Shown one piece after another: positions 54,438-62,984 of a stretch of DNA of 64,000 bases. Below the pieces are notes generated by a model that saw only the letters and a list, made by a program, of their open reading frames with translations, searched no databases and had not been told where the DNA came from. The stretch is from Mycobacterium bourgelatii (lineage in GTDB: Bacteria; Actinomycetota; Actinomycetes; Mycobacteriales; Mycobacteriaceae). Position 1 is the stretch's first letter. Every line of letters begins with the position of its first letter. Where the stretch lies: contig NZ_BLKZ01000001.1 of NCBI RefSeq assembly GCF_010723575.1, positions 1,860,001 to 1,924,000 of the forward strand, written 5' to 3'. A program made the translations under genes and the position numbers.

Positions 54438-55373
54438 ATGACTCGTTCCGATCACCGGCCACCCGAAGTCCGTGAACAAGCTCAGCACCACGCCGATCAG
54501 GCCCGCCAGTCCATGCAGGAGAAGCGCGGCAAGCAGGACGGCGGGGTGAGTGGCTGGGTGGCCAAACGCGCGGGCGACTGGGATCTGGAAGGGCAAGACG
54601 AAGCCACCATGCAACGCCAGAAGTTCTTCTGGAACTTCTTGGTTGACTACTGGTTCCGGATGGAGATCGACGGCTGGGAGAACATTCCCAAACCGCCGGC
54701 GCTGCTGATCGGCATTCACTCCGGTGCACCGTTCGTCTGGGACGCGTGGACCGTGGGCCTGCAATGGTGGCGGCGGTTCGGCCCGGAACGCAAGCTGCAT
54801 GGGACGGCCCACGACGCGCTGATGGCGATACCGGGCTTCGGTCGGTATTTCCGGTCCATGGGTGTCCTGCCCGCCGCCCCGGACGCTATCGCGACTGCAC
54901 TGGCCGAAGGCCGCGATGTGGCGCTATGGCCCGGCGGCGAAGTGGATTCGTTACGGCCGTGGCGCGAGCGTGACCGCGCCAACCTGGCGGGACGCACCGG
55001 GTTCGTGAAGATGGCGATCCGGGCCGGGGTGCCGATCGTGCCGATCGCGACGGTAGGCGGTGCCGATGCCATGCCCGTGCTGATCCGCGGCGACCGCCTC
55101 TCGCACACGCTGCGACTTGATCGGCTGCTGCGGCTCAAGGTCTTCCCGCTGGCTATCTCGCTGCCGTGGGGAATTGCGCCGGCGGCACTGCCGCAGCTAC
55201 CCCTACCGGCCAAGATCAGAACCCGCTTCATGCCCGCGGTCGAACTCGACAGCGATGCCGCCCGCGCCGACGACGAGGCCTACGTGGACGCGAAGTACCA
55301 CGAGGTCCAGGACAGCATCCAAAGCGGCATGGATGCGCTGGCGCGCAAACGGGCGCTGCCAGTGTTCGGCTGA
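54438..55373 (+). CDS. Lysophospholipid/glycerol acyltransferase-like (LPLAT) protein
   Basis: Acyltransferase-fold protein of 311 residues. It has a charged N-terminus (residues 1-50), then WENIPKPPALLIGIHSGAPFVWD near residue 82 in the place of the catalytic HxxxxD box. ALWPGGEVDSLRPW near residue 165 takes the place of the FPEGTRS box, followed by VPIVPIATVGG. The HxxxxD spacing is not exact, so catalysis is not certain. The substrate is unknown. The ATG has no clear ribosome site. Confidence 0.75.
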   Translation: MTRSDHRPPEVREQAQHHADQARQSMQEKRGKQDGGVSGWVAKRAGDWDLEGQDEATMQRQKFFWNFLVDYWFRMEIDGWENIPKPPALLIGIHSGAPFVWDAWTVGLQWWRRFGPERKLHGTAHDALMAIPGFGRYFRSMGVLPAAPDAIATALAEGRDVALWPGGEVDSLRPWRERDRANLAGRTGFVKMAIRAGVPIVPIATVGGADAMPVLIRGDRLSHTLRLDRLLRLKVFPLAISLPWGIAPAALPQLPLPAKIRTRFMPAVELDSDAARADDEAYVDAKYHEVQDSIQSGMDALARKRALPVFG

Positions 55374-55377
55374 ACGG

Positions 55378-56106
55378 CTATCGCGCGATCGAGCCGTCGG
55401 CGAGCGGCCGGAAGGTCGGCTCGGTGAGAACCCAGCGGGCCTGTGGCCATGTCACCGCCATGTAGCCAACGCCGCGCACCGTCTCGACCATCGACCCGTA
55501 GTCGGGGCCCAGCTTGGCGCGCAGCCGTCGGATATGGACGTCGACGGTTCGGACGCGCGCCTTTGAGTCATAGCCCCACACCTCACGCATGAGCCGAGTT
55601 CTAGAGAATGCCCGCCCTGCGTGCTGCACGAGGAAGTTCAGCAGCTTGAACTCGGTCAGTGTTAATCCTAGGTCGCGCCCATCGCGGGTCACCGAGTAGC
55701 GGTCAGGGTGCAGCACCAAGTCGCCGAAGTGCAGGGTGCTCTGCAATGCGCTGCGACGGCGGGTGATGGCCAAGCGCAGCCTGGTCTGCAACTCAGCACC
55801 GCTGGCGGCGCTCAGCAGCACGTCGTCGAATTGCCAATCGATGTCGGCGTCGATGAAGTCGGCCAGCGCCACGACGGCGACGACGGCCATTGCCGGGGCC
55901 ATTGCCGGTGTATTGGCCGACAATCGACGGCACACCTGGCGGGCCGTCCCAAGGTCGGTGCGCGCGTCGATGATCGCGACGTCGGCCTCGCCACCAGGCA
56001 GATTGTCGATGTCTACCGGCACCCGCCGAATGGCGTGCGCGAATGAGTCCAACGTCGGCAACGCTGACCCAAAGTCGGCATCGTTGCTAACCAGAAGGAC
56101 TTCCAC
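55378..56106 (-). CDS. Orphan OmpR/GlnR-type response regulator (Rv2884-like)
   Basis: Regulator of 242 residues. The N-terminal receiver-like domain (about 1-115) keeps an Asp in VAIIDART but lacks the usual switch Thr/Ser and the conserved Lys, so it is atypical, as in GlnR. The C-terminal winged helix (about 130-225) has LTLTEFKLLNFLVQHAG, SRTRLMREVWGYD and TVDVHIRRLRAKLG. No histidine kinase is nearby. GTG 56106 has GGGAG 8 nt upstream; a TTG at 56121 is an alternative. It may be a paralog of GlnR. Confidence 0.85.
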   Translation of the reverse strand: MEVLLVSNDADFGSALPTLDSFAHAIRRVPVDIDNLPGGEADVAIIDARTDLGTARQVCRRLSANTPAMAPAMAVVAVVALADFIDADIDWQFDDVLLSAASGAELQTRLRLAITRRRSALQSTLHFGDLVLHPDRYSVTRDGRDLGLTLTEFKLLNFLVQHAGRAFSRTRLMREVWGYDSKARVRTVDVHIRRLRAKLGPDYGSMVETVRGVGYMAVTWPQARWVLTEPTFRPLADGSIAR

Positions 56107-56323
56107 AAGAACATCTCCCAACCCATCAAAAGGGTCCCACTACTCGTAGGCACCTCCTTGGGAGATGACCGCCAGCGCAGCGCGAGTACCCAATTCAGGC
56201 CAGAAGTATGCAAATGGGCGAAATCGCCTTGCGGATTCACAGGAAAGGTTCCACAGAAAGCCGATGGGCCCGGCCTGTCCCCACAGACCGGACCCATCGT
56301 TCCGTCAAGCTATTGGTGTGCTG

Positions 56324-56560
56324 CTATTGGTGTGACTTCTGGCGCTGCTCGGCCGTCTCGGCGGCGGCGCGGGCGGCTTCCGCCTGGGCTTCCTTCTTGG
56401 CGACGTCGCGCTGCGCTTCGGCCTTGTCCTGCTGGGCTTCGCCCTCGTTGATGAGGTCGCCGCGGCCCGTGACGGTGCCGACGACTTCCTTCGCCCTGCC
56501 CTTGACTTCCTCGACGACGCCTTTGACGGCCTCGGCGGGACCCGACTTGTTGTCGCCCAT
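56324..56560 (-). CDS. CsbD-like small stress protein
   Basis: CsbD-family protein of 78 residues: AEAVKGVVEEVKGRAKEVVGTVTGRGDL is the family core, followed by an Ala/Glu/Lys-rich helix. CsbD proteins are often under general stress sigma factors. GAGGAG lies about 9 nt before ATG 56560. It sits alone, facing the pyrH operon. Confidence 0.87.
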   Translation of the reverse strand: MGDNKSGPAEAVKGVVEEVKGRAKEVVGTVTGRGDLINEGEAQQDKAEAQRDVAKKEAQAEAARAAAETAEQRQKSHQ

Positions 56561-56779
56561 GTTGAAGTTCTCCTCGATGATGGAATTTGGCCCGTTTGGC
56601 GGTGCATTACCGCGTTGGAACGATTCCCAAAGCGTTGCGTGGCCAAACATGCCAGTCGGGCGAAGGTCGGTAGCAGGTCAAATGTGCACCCGGCCCACAA
56701 CGAAGCCTGCCGATGAGGCAGGATGTGAGATGCCGTTCCGGGGTGGTTACCGGGATGGCACTGTCATGCGAGGAGTCTG

Positions 56780-57547
<768 letters not shown>

Positions 57548-57615
57548 GGGGAAACCGCGCGCATGATTGGCGCCAACGACGATGCACAGCGCAGCGATGA
57601 GGGGAAGACGCGGAC

Positions 57616-58173
57616 ATGATTGAGGAGGCTCTCTTCGACGCCGAAGAGAAAATGGAAAAGGCCGTGGCGGTAGCCCGTGATGACCTGTCAACTATCCGCA
57701 CCGGGCGCGCCAACCCCGGCATGTTCGCCCGGATCTCGATCGATTACTACGGCTCGCCGACGCCGATTACCCAGCTGTCCAGCATCAACGTGCCTGAGGC
57801 GCGGCTGGTGGTGATCAAGCCGTACGAAGCCAGCCAACTGCACGCCATCGAGACGGCGATTCGCAACTCCGACTTGGGCGTCAACCCCACCAATGACGGC
57901 ACCCTGATTCGCGTGGCGGTACCCCAGCTCACCGAGGAACGCCGCCGGGACTTGGTCAAGCAGGCCAAGCACAAGGGCGAGGAAGCGAAGGTCTCGGTAC
58001 GCAACATCCGTCGCAAGGCGATGGAGGAACTGCATCGCATCCGCAAGGACGGCGACGCCGGGGAAGACGAGGTGACTCGGGCCGAGAAGGATCTCGAGAA
58101 GACCACGCACCAGTACGTCGCCCAGATCGACGAGCTGGTCAAACACAAGGAAGGCGAGCTGCTGGAGGTCTAG
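57616..58173 (+). CDS. frr: Ribosome recycling factor
   Basis: RRF, 185 residues, which splits ribosomes after termination with EF-G. It has RTGRANPGMFARISIDYYG near residue 34 and NDGTLIRVAVPQLTEERRRDLVK near residue 95. Confidence 0.97.
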   Translation: MIEEALFDAEEKMEKAVAVARDDLSTIRTGRANPGMFARISIDYYGSPTPITQLSSINVPEARLVVIKPYEASQLHAIETAIRNSDLGVNPTNDGTLIRVAVPQLTEERRRDLVKQAKHKGEEAKVSVRNIRRKAMEELHRIRKDGDAGEDEVTRAEKDLEKTTHQYVAQIDELVKHKEGELLEV

Positions 58174-58196
58174 GGACCACTCAGCAGCTGAGTTCA

Positions 58197-59120
58197 TTGA
58201 CTTCCGTGACAAGTACCGATGCCGGCGCCGGCACCCACCCCGATGAACCGGCGAACGGTTCGTCGCAGCCTGCCAAGAAGACGTCGAGGGCGGGACGTAA
58301 CTTGCCCGCGGCGATCGCGGTAGGCGCCGGTATTGGTGCCGTCCTCATTGCGACGTTGCTACTCGTCCCGCGAAGTTGGATGTTCTATTGCGCCGGGGCG
58401 GCCCTGGTAGCCAGCCATGAGGTCGTTCGGCGGTTACGGGAAGCGGGATATCTCATCCCGGTTATCCCGTTGCTGGTCGGGGGACAGGCCACCGTCTGGT
58501 TGACCTGGCCGTATCACGCCAAGGGCGCATTGGCGGGGTTCGGCGGCATGGTCGTGGTCTGCATGATCTGGCGGTTGTTCATGCAGGACTCTCGCGAGCA
58601 CAACGGTGGGGGTCCGCCGTCATCGAGCAATTTCTTGCGGGACGTTTCCGCCACCGTTTTTCTCTGTGCGTGGGTTCCGCTGTTCGCGGCCTTTGCCGCG
58701 ATGCTGTACGACCCGCGGCACGGTGCGAGCTGGGTGTTCTGCATGATGATCGCGGTGGTGAGCTCCGACACTGGCGGATACGCGGTGGGAGCGCTCTTCG
58801 GTAAGCACCCGATGGTTCCGGCGATCAGCCCGAAGAAGTCCTGGGAGGGTTTCGGCGGTTCACTGGTCTGCGGGATCACTGCGACTGTGCTTACCGTCAC
58901 CTTTCTGGCCCATAAGGAGCCGTGGGTGGGTGCGTTGCTGGGGCTGTTGTTCGTGGTCACCACCACCCTGGGCGACCTGGTGGAGTCGCAGGTGAAGCGC
59001 GATTTGGGCATCAAAGACATGGGTCGGTTGCTGCCCGGTCACGGTGGCTTGATGGACCGTCTCGACGGTGTCCTGCCGTCGTCAGTGGCGGCGTGGACCG
59101 TCCTGACGTTGCTGCCCTGA
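58197..59120 (+). CDS. cdsA: Phosphatidate cytidylyltransferase
   Basis: Membrane enzyme of 307 residues that makes CDP-diacylglycerol from phosphatidate and CTP, the entry to PI, PE and cardiolipin. A hydrophilic N-terminus (1-35) is followed by about 7 membrane helices. The family signature near the C-terminus is VKRDLGIKDMGRLLPGHGG, then LMDRLDG. The start is uncertain: TTG 58197 or GTG 58206; neither has a strong ribosome site. Confidence 0.95.
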   Translation: MTSVTSTDAGAGTHPDEPANGSSQPAKKTSRAGRNLPAAIAVGAGIGAVLIATLLLVPRSWMFYCAGAALVASHEVVRRLREAGYLIPVIPLLVGGQATVWLTWPYHAKGALAGFGGMVVVCMIWRLFMQDSREHNGGGPPSSSNFLRDVSATVFLCAWVPLFAAFAAMLYDPRHGASWVFCMMIAVVSSDTGGYAVGALFGKHPMVPAISPKKSWEGFGGSLVCGITATVLTVTFLAHKEPWVGALLGLLFVVTTTLGDLVESQVKRDLGIKDMGRLLPGHGGLMDRLDGVLPSSVAAWTVLTLLP

Positions 59121-59165
59121 CGCTTGCTCTGACGCGGCCGTGACCGGCTGGCGGCGAAACGCGAC

Positions 59166-59171
59166 GATAAT
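59166..59171 (+). promoter_or_regulatory. Possible -10 hexamer before rlmN
   Basis: GATAAT lies 9 nt before the rlmN ATG and would give a leader of only a few nucleotides. Confidence 0.35.
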
Positions 59172-59180
59172 GGACGGGTC

Positions 59181-60275
59181 ATGGCTCAACAGCTGGTGTT
59201 CGAGGCACCGCGTCGGGGGAAACCGCCGCGGCATTTAGCGGACCTCGACGCGGCCGGCCGCGCGGCGGCGGTGGCCGAGCTGGGCCTGCCGGCCTTTCGG
59301 GCGAAGCAACTCGCGCACCAGTACTACGGGCGACTGATTGCCGATCCGCGGCAGATGACCGACCTTCCTGTGGCAGTTCGCGAGCAGATCGCCGAGTCGA
59401 TGTTTCCGACGCTGCTCACCCCGGCGCGCGACGTCACATGCGATGCCGGTCAGACACGGAAGACACTGTGGCGGGCTTTGGACGGCGCCACGGTGGAGTC
59501 GGTGCTGATGCGGTACCCCCAGCGCAATACCGTATGCATCTCGTCGCAGGCCGGCTGCGGCATGGCCTGCCCGTTCTGTGCCACGGGGCAGGGCGGATTG
59601 ACCCGCAACCTGTCGACGGCCGAGATCCTCGAACAGGTGCGTGCCGGCGCCGCCGCGCTGCGCGACGATTTCGGGGATCGGCTGTCGAACGTCGTCTTCA
59701 TGGGCATGGGGGAGCCGCTGGCCAACTACGCGAGGGTGGTAGCGGCGGTGCGACGCATCACCGAACCCCCGCCGTCCGGCTTCGGGATTTCGGCGCGCTC
59801 GGTGACGGTATCCACGGTCGGTCTGGCTCCGGCGATTCGCAAGCTTGCCGACGAACGGCTCGGCGTGACGCTCGCGCTGTCCTTGCACGCACCCGACGAC
59901 GAACTGCGCGACACGCTCGTGCCCGTCAACAACCGGTGGAAGATCAGTGAGGCGTTGGACGCCGCTCGGTACTACGCCGACGTCACGGGTCGGCGGGTCT
60001 CGGTCGAATATGCGCTGATCCGGGACGTCAATGACCAACCGTGGCGGGCGGATCTGCTGGGCAAACGATTGCACCGGGCGCTCGGGCCGCTGGTCCACGT
60101 GAACCTGATCCCGCTCAATCCGACGCCAGGCAGCGACTGGGATGCGAGCCCCAAGCCAGTGGAGCGGGAATTCGTCAAACGCATTCGGGCGCAAGGGGTT
60201 TCGTGTACGGTGCGGGACACTCGCGGCAGAGAGATTAGTGCCGCCTGTGGACAGCTGGCCGCCGAAGGCGGGTAG
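59181..60275 (+). CDS. rlmN: Dual-specificity RNA methyltransferase RlmN
   Basis: Radical SAM enzyme of 364 residues that makes m2A2503 in 23S rRNA and m2A37 in some tRNAs. The iron-sulfur motif CxxxCxxC is CGMACPFC near residue 128. The methyl-carrier Cys is expected in VSCTVRDTRG near residue 345. The end of the gene (ACGQLAAEGG and the stop) is the first unit of a 58-bp tandem array, so the C-terminal codons are copied downstream. Confidence 0.95.
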   Translation: MAQQLVFEAPRRGKPPRHLADLDAAGRAAAVAELGLPAFRAKQLAHQYYGRLIADPRQMTDLPVAVREQIAESMFPTLLTPARDVTCDAGQTRKTLWRALDGATVESVLMRYPQRNTVCISSQAGCGMACPFCATGQGGLTRNLSTAEILEQVRAGAAALRDDFGDRLSNVVFMGMGEPLANYARVVAAVRRITEPPPSGFGISARSVTVSTVGLAPAIRKLADERLGVTLALSLHAPDDELRDTLVPVNNRWKISEALDAARYYADVTGRRVSVEYALIRDVNDQPWRADLLGKRLHRALGPLVHVNLIPLNPTPGSDWDASPKPVEREFVKRIRAQGVSCTVRDTRGREISAACGQLAAEGG

Positions 60276-60398
60276 CTGGAGCTCAGGCGATTCAGGTCCA
60301 GCCTGTGGACAGCTGGCCGCCGAAGGCGGGTAGCTGGAGCTCAGGCGATTCAGGTCCAGCCTGTGGACAGCTGGCCGCCGAAGGCGGGTAGCTGGAGC
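60243..60398. repeat. 58-bp tandem repeat covering the rlmN 3' end
   Basis: GCCTGTGGACAGCTGGCCGC recurs at 60243, 60301 and 60359. Units 1 and 2 are identical across 58 bp; unit 3 stops after 40 bp. Unit 1 includes the last 10 codons and TAG of rlmN, so copies 2 and 3 are non-coding duplicates of the coding end. It is a VNTR candidate, in the leader/promoter region of mpt53. Confidence 0.92.
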
Positions 60399-60478
60399 GC
60401 GGATTGTTGCTCCTTCGTGATGAACCGGCCGGGCGGGGATTCCGTCATCAAGGCAAATCCACAGCAAAGGAGCGCTTG

Positions 60479-60988
60479 ATGAGCTTTCGCCCGGTGTCAC
60501 TGCTTCGAATTGTCGCGGCGGTGGCAGCCACGGTTGCCCTGATGAGTGGTTTGGCGACCGCGCCCCGTGCGGTCGCCGCCGATGACCGCCTGAACTTCAC
60601 CGGAACCACCCTCAGCGGTGCCCCGTTCAACGGCGCCAGCCTGCAGGGAAAGCCGGCGGTGTTGTGGTTCTGGACGCCGTGGTGCCCGTTCTGTAACGCG
60701 GAGGCTCCCGCCATCAGCAAAGTGGCGGCCGCCAATCCCGGGGTCACCTTCGTCGGCATCGCGGCCCATTCCGACCCGGCCGCAATGCAGACCTTCGTAT
60801 CGAAGTACGGCCTGAACTTCACCAACCTCAACGACGCCGACGGCGCGATTTGGGCTCGCTACAACGTGCCGTGGCAGCCGGCCTGGGTGTTCTACCGCGC
60901 CGATGGGTCCTCGACCTTCGTGAACAACACCACGTCGGCGATTTCCCAGGATGAATTGGCCGGCCGAGTCGCAGCTCTCACCCGCTGA
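60479..60988 (+). CDS. mpt53: Secreted thioredoxin-like protein MPT53/DsbE-like
   Basis: Exported thioredoxin-fold oxidoreductase of 169 residues. A signal peptide covers about residues 1-34 (cut near AVAA-DD). The active site WCPFC is near residue 72, and the cis-Pro loop is VPWQPAWVFY near residue 130. M. tuberculosis MPT53 forms disulfides in exported proteins. ATG 60479 has AAAGGAG about 7 nt upstream. It is followed after 11 bp by the CcdA-like gene, its likely electron partner. Confidence 0.94.
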   Translation: MSFRPVSLLRIVAAVAATVALMSGLATAPRAVAADDRLNFTGTTLSGAPFNGASLQGKPAVLWFWTPWCPFCNAEAPAISKVAAANPGVTFVGIAAHSDPAAMQTFVSKYGLNFTNLNDADGAIWARYNVPWQPAWVFYRADGSSTFVNNTTSAISQDELAGRVAALTR

Positions 60989-60999
60989 GGCGCCCTGCC

Positions 61000-61869
61000 A
61001 TGGATGTTGCTCTGGTTGGGTTGGCGTTCGCCGCCGGGTTGGTGGCCGCGCTGAATCCATGCGGGTTCGCCCTGTTGCCGGCGTACCTGCTGCTGGTGGT
61101 CCGCGGATCCGCCGAACGCTCCAGCCCCCTCAGCGCGGTCGGTAGAGCGCTGGCGGCCACCGTCGGAATGGCGCTCGGCTTCCTGACGGTGTTCGGTCTC
61201 TTCGGAGCGCTGACGATCTCGGCGGCCTCGACGGTGCAGCGGTACCTCCCGTATGTCACGGTGCTGATCGGTGTGGTGCTCGTTGGCCTGGGGGTCTGGC
61301 TGCTGTCCGGACGTGAACTGGCCGGCTTGGCCCCGAAATCGCTTGGCACGCAATGGGCGCCGACCGTGCGGATCGGTTCCATGTACGGCTACGGCGTCAG
61401 CTATGCGATCGCGTCGCTGTCCTGCACCATCGGGCCCTTCCTCGCGGTGACCGGGGCCGGCCTTCGCGGCGGCTCGGTGATCGGAAGTGTGGCGATCTAT
61501 CTCGCCTACGTCGGCGGTCTGACCCTGGTGGTCGGTGTGCTCGCCATCGCCGCGGCGTCGGCGAGTTCGGCGGTGGCCGACCGACTGCGCCGGATTCTGC
61601 CGTCCGTCAACAAAGCAAGCGGTGTCCTGCTGGTGGTGGTCGGTTTGTACGTGGGTTACTACGGCGTCTACGAGTTGCGCCTGATCACCGGCGCCAGCGC
61701 GAATCCGAACGACGCGGTGATCTCCGCGGCTGGACGACTGCAGGGCCTGGTGGCCGGCTGGATCCACAACCACGGCGGGTGGCCATGGCTACTGGCGTTG
61801 GCGGTGTTGGTCATCGGCGCGGTCGCCGGTTCGTGGTACCGCAGCCGCTACGGTCAAGCACGCCGTTGA
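61000..61869 (+). CDS. CcdA/DsbD-like cytochrome c biogenesis membrane protein (Rv2877c ortholog)
   Basis: Polytopic membrane protein of 289 residues with about 7-8 helices. Helix 1 has AALNPCGFALLPAYLLL (NPC motif) and a later one has ASLSCTIGPFLAV, the two-Cys pair of the CcdA family that carries reducing power across the membrane to thioredoxin-like partners. It is coupled with mpt53. Confidence 0.9.
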   Translation: MDVALVGLAFAAGLVAALNPCGFALLPAYLLLVVRGSAERSSPLSAVGRALAATVGMALGFLTVFGLFGALTISAASTVQRYLPYVTVLIGVVLVGLGVWLLSGRELAGLAPKSLGTQWAPTVRIGSMYGYGVSYAIASLSCTIGPFLAVTGAGLRGGSVIGSVAIYLAYVGGLTLVVGVLAIAAASASSAVADRLRRILPSVNKASGVLLVVVGLYVGYYGVYELRLITGASANPNDAVISAAGRLQGLVAGWIHNHGGWPWLLALAVLVIGAVAGSWYRSRYGQARR

Positions 61870-61930
61870 CCCCAGACACACTTTGAGGTGGCCGTGGGCG
61901 TCGAGATTCACCGGGCGACCCCGGTGCGCG

Positions 61931-62185
61931 CTACCTGATCCAGCCGCGGCGACGGCCCCACCAGTCGCGCACCAGGACGAATAGGGAGAGTGCTGCGAAC
62001 ACGATCAGGAAGACGTCCTCCACGTGGCCGACGTGGTTGCCCCGCAGCATCACCAGCAGAAAGCCGACGATGAAGAGGCCGGTGAGGTGCCAGGTGCGAA
62101 CGTTGATCTTGCTCCAACCCCACGCTGCGGACGGCACCTCGGCGGGGTCAACGCCGTTGAACTTATCCACTTCGGTACTGGCCAC
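61931..62185 (-). CDS. DUF2631 small membrane protein (Rv2876 ortholog)
   Basis: Protein of 84 residues with two close membrane helices (about 37-52, LTGLFIVGFLLVML, and 58-72, VFLIVFAALSLFVLV) and a basic end (RDWWGRRRGWIR). GTG 62185 is chosen because GGAGGGA lies 6 nt upstream. The role is unknown; it is conserved beside mpt70/dipZ. Confidence 0.8.
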   Translation of the reverse strand: MASTEVDKFNGVDPAEVPSAAWGWSKINVRTWHLTGLFIVGFLLVMLRGNHVGHVEDVFLIVFAALSLFVLVRDWWGRRRGWIR

Positions 62186-62310
62186 AGCGATCCCTCCGGT
62201 TTGGACTGGACTGCGAACTGACATGCACTGCGTCAACATTCTGGCACATGCGACTTTGCCCGCGATCCGGTCCGCACCGGCAGGGATCATCTGGGGATTC
62301 AGGACGTGAT

Positions 62311-62892
62311 TCAGGCTGGCGGCATCAACACGGTGTCGATCATGTACACCTGCGCATTTGCCGTGGACACGCCACCGCAGACCACTCCCGCGTCGTTGAC
62401 CCGCAGGTTGTTGCCGGCGCCGGTCACCGTCACGCTGGCGCCTTGCAGGGTCTTGTGGGTGCCGACGACCTGAGCAGGGCTCGCCTGGCCGGAGACGACG
62501 TGGTAGGTCAGGATGCTGTTCAGCAGCGCCGAGTCGGTCTTGAGCTGGTCAATGGTCGCCGCCGGCAGCTTGGCGAAGGCGGCGTCGGTGGGCGCGAACA
62601 CGGTGTACTGCCCGTTGTTGAGCGTGTCGACCAGGTTCACCTGCGGGTTGAGCTTGCCGGACACCGCCGACGTCAGGGTCGTCAGCATCGGGTTGTTCGA
62701 GGCCGCCACGGCGACCGGCACCTGCGACATGCCCTGCACCGAGGCCGGCCCAGACGGATTGGCCGCGGCGTAGTCAGCACAAGCCGGACCGACCGGATCG
62801 CTCGCCGACGCGACCGGGGACATGGCTACTGTCAGGGCCATCAGCCCGGCAGCTGCGAGACCGGTTGCGGGCAATGTCTTTTGCAGTTTCAT
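62311..62892 (-). CDS. mpt70: Secreted fasciclin-domain antigen MPT70
   Basis: Secreted protein of 193 residues with a signal peptide (about 1-30, VAMSPVASA) and one FAS1 domain: PMLTTLTSAVSG, NNGQYTVFAPTDAAFAKLP, ILTYHVVSGQ and the end YMIDTVLMPPA. It lacks the lipobox of MPT83, so it is the MPT70 type. In M. tuberculosis the genes are under the extracytoplasmic factor SigK. AGAGGAG precedes ATG 62892. It lies 92 bp after dipZ on the same strand. Confidence 0.94.
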   Translation of the reverse strand: MKLQKTLPATGLAAAGLMALTVAMSPVASASDPVGPACADYAAANPSGPASVQGMSQVPVAVAASNNPMLTTLTSAVSGKLNPQVNLVDTLNNGQYTVFAPTDAAFAKLPAATIDQLKTDSALLNSILTYHVVSGQASPAQVVGTHKTLQGASVTVTGAGNNLRVNDAGVVCGGVSTANAQVYMIDTVLMPPA

Positions 62893-62984
62893 GGGTGGTT
62901 GCTCCTCTGTTGTGGGACGGCTGGTGCCGGTCCGTTGGCTCCCCGACATAAGTGCTTCGGAGCCGGTGTGGCCGCGGTTGGGAA

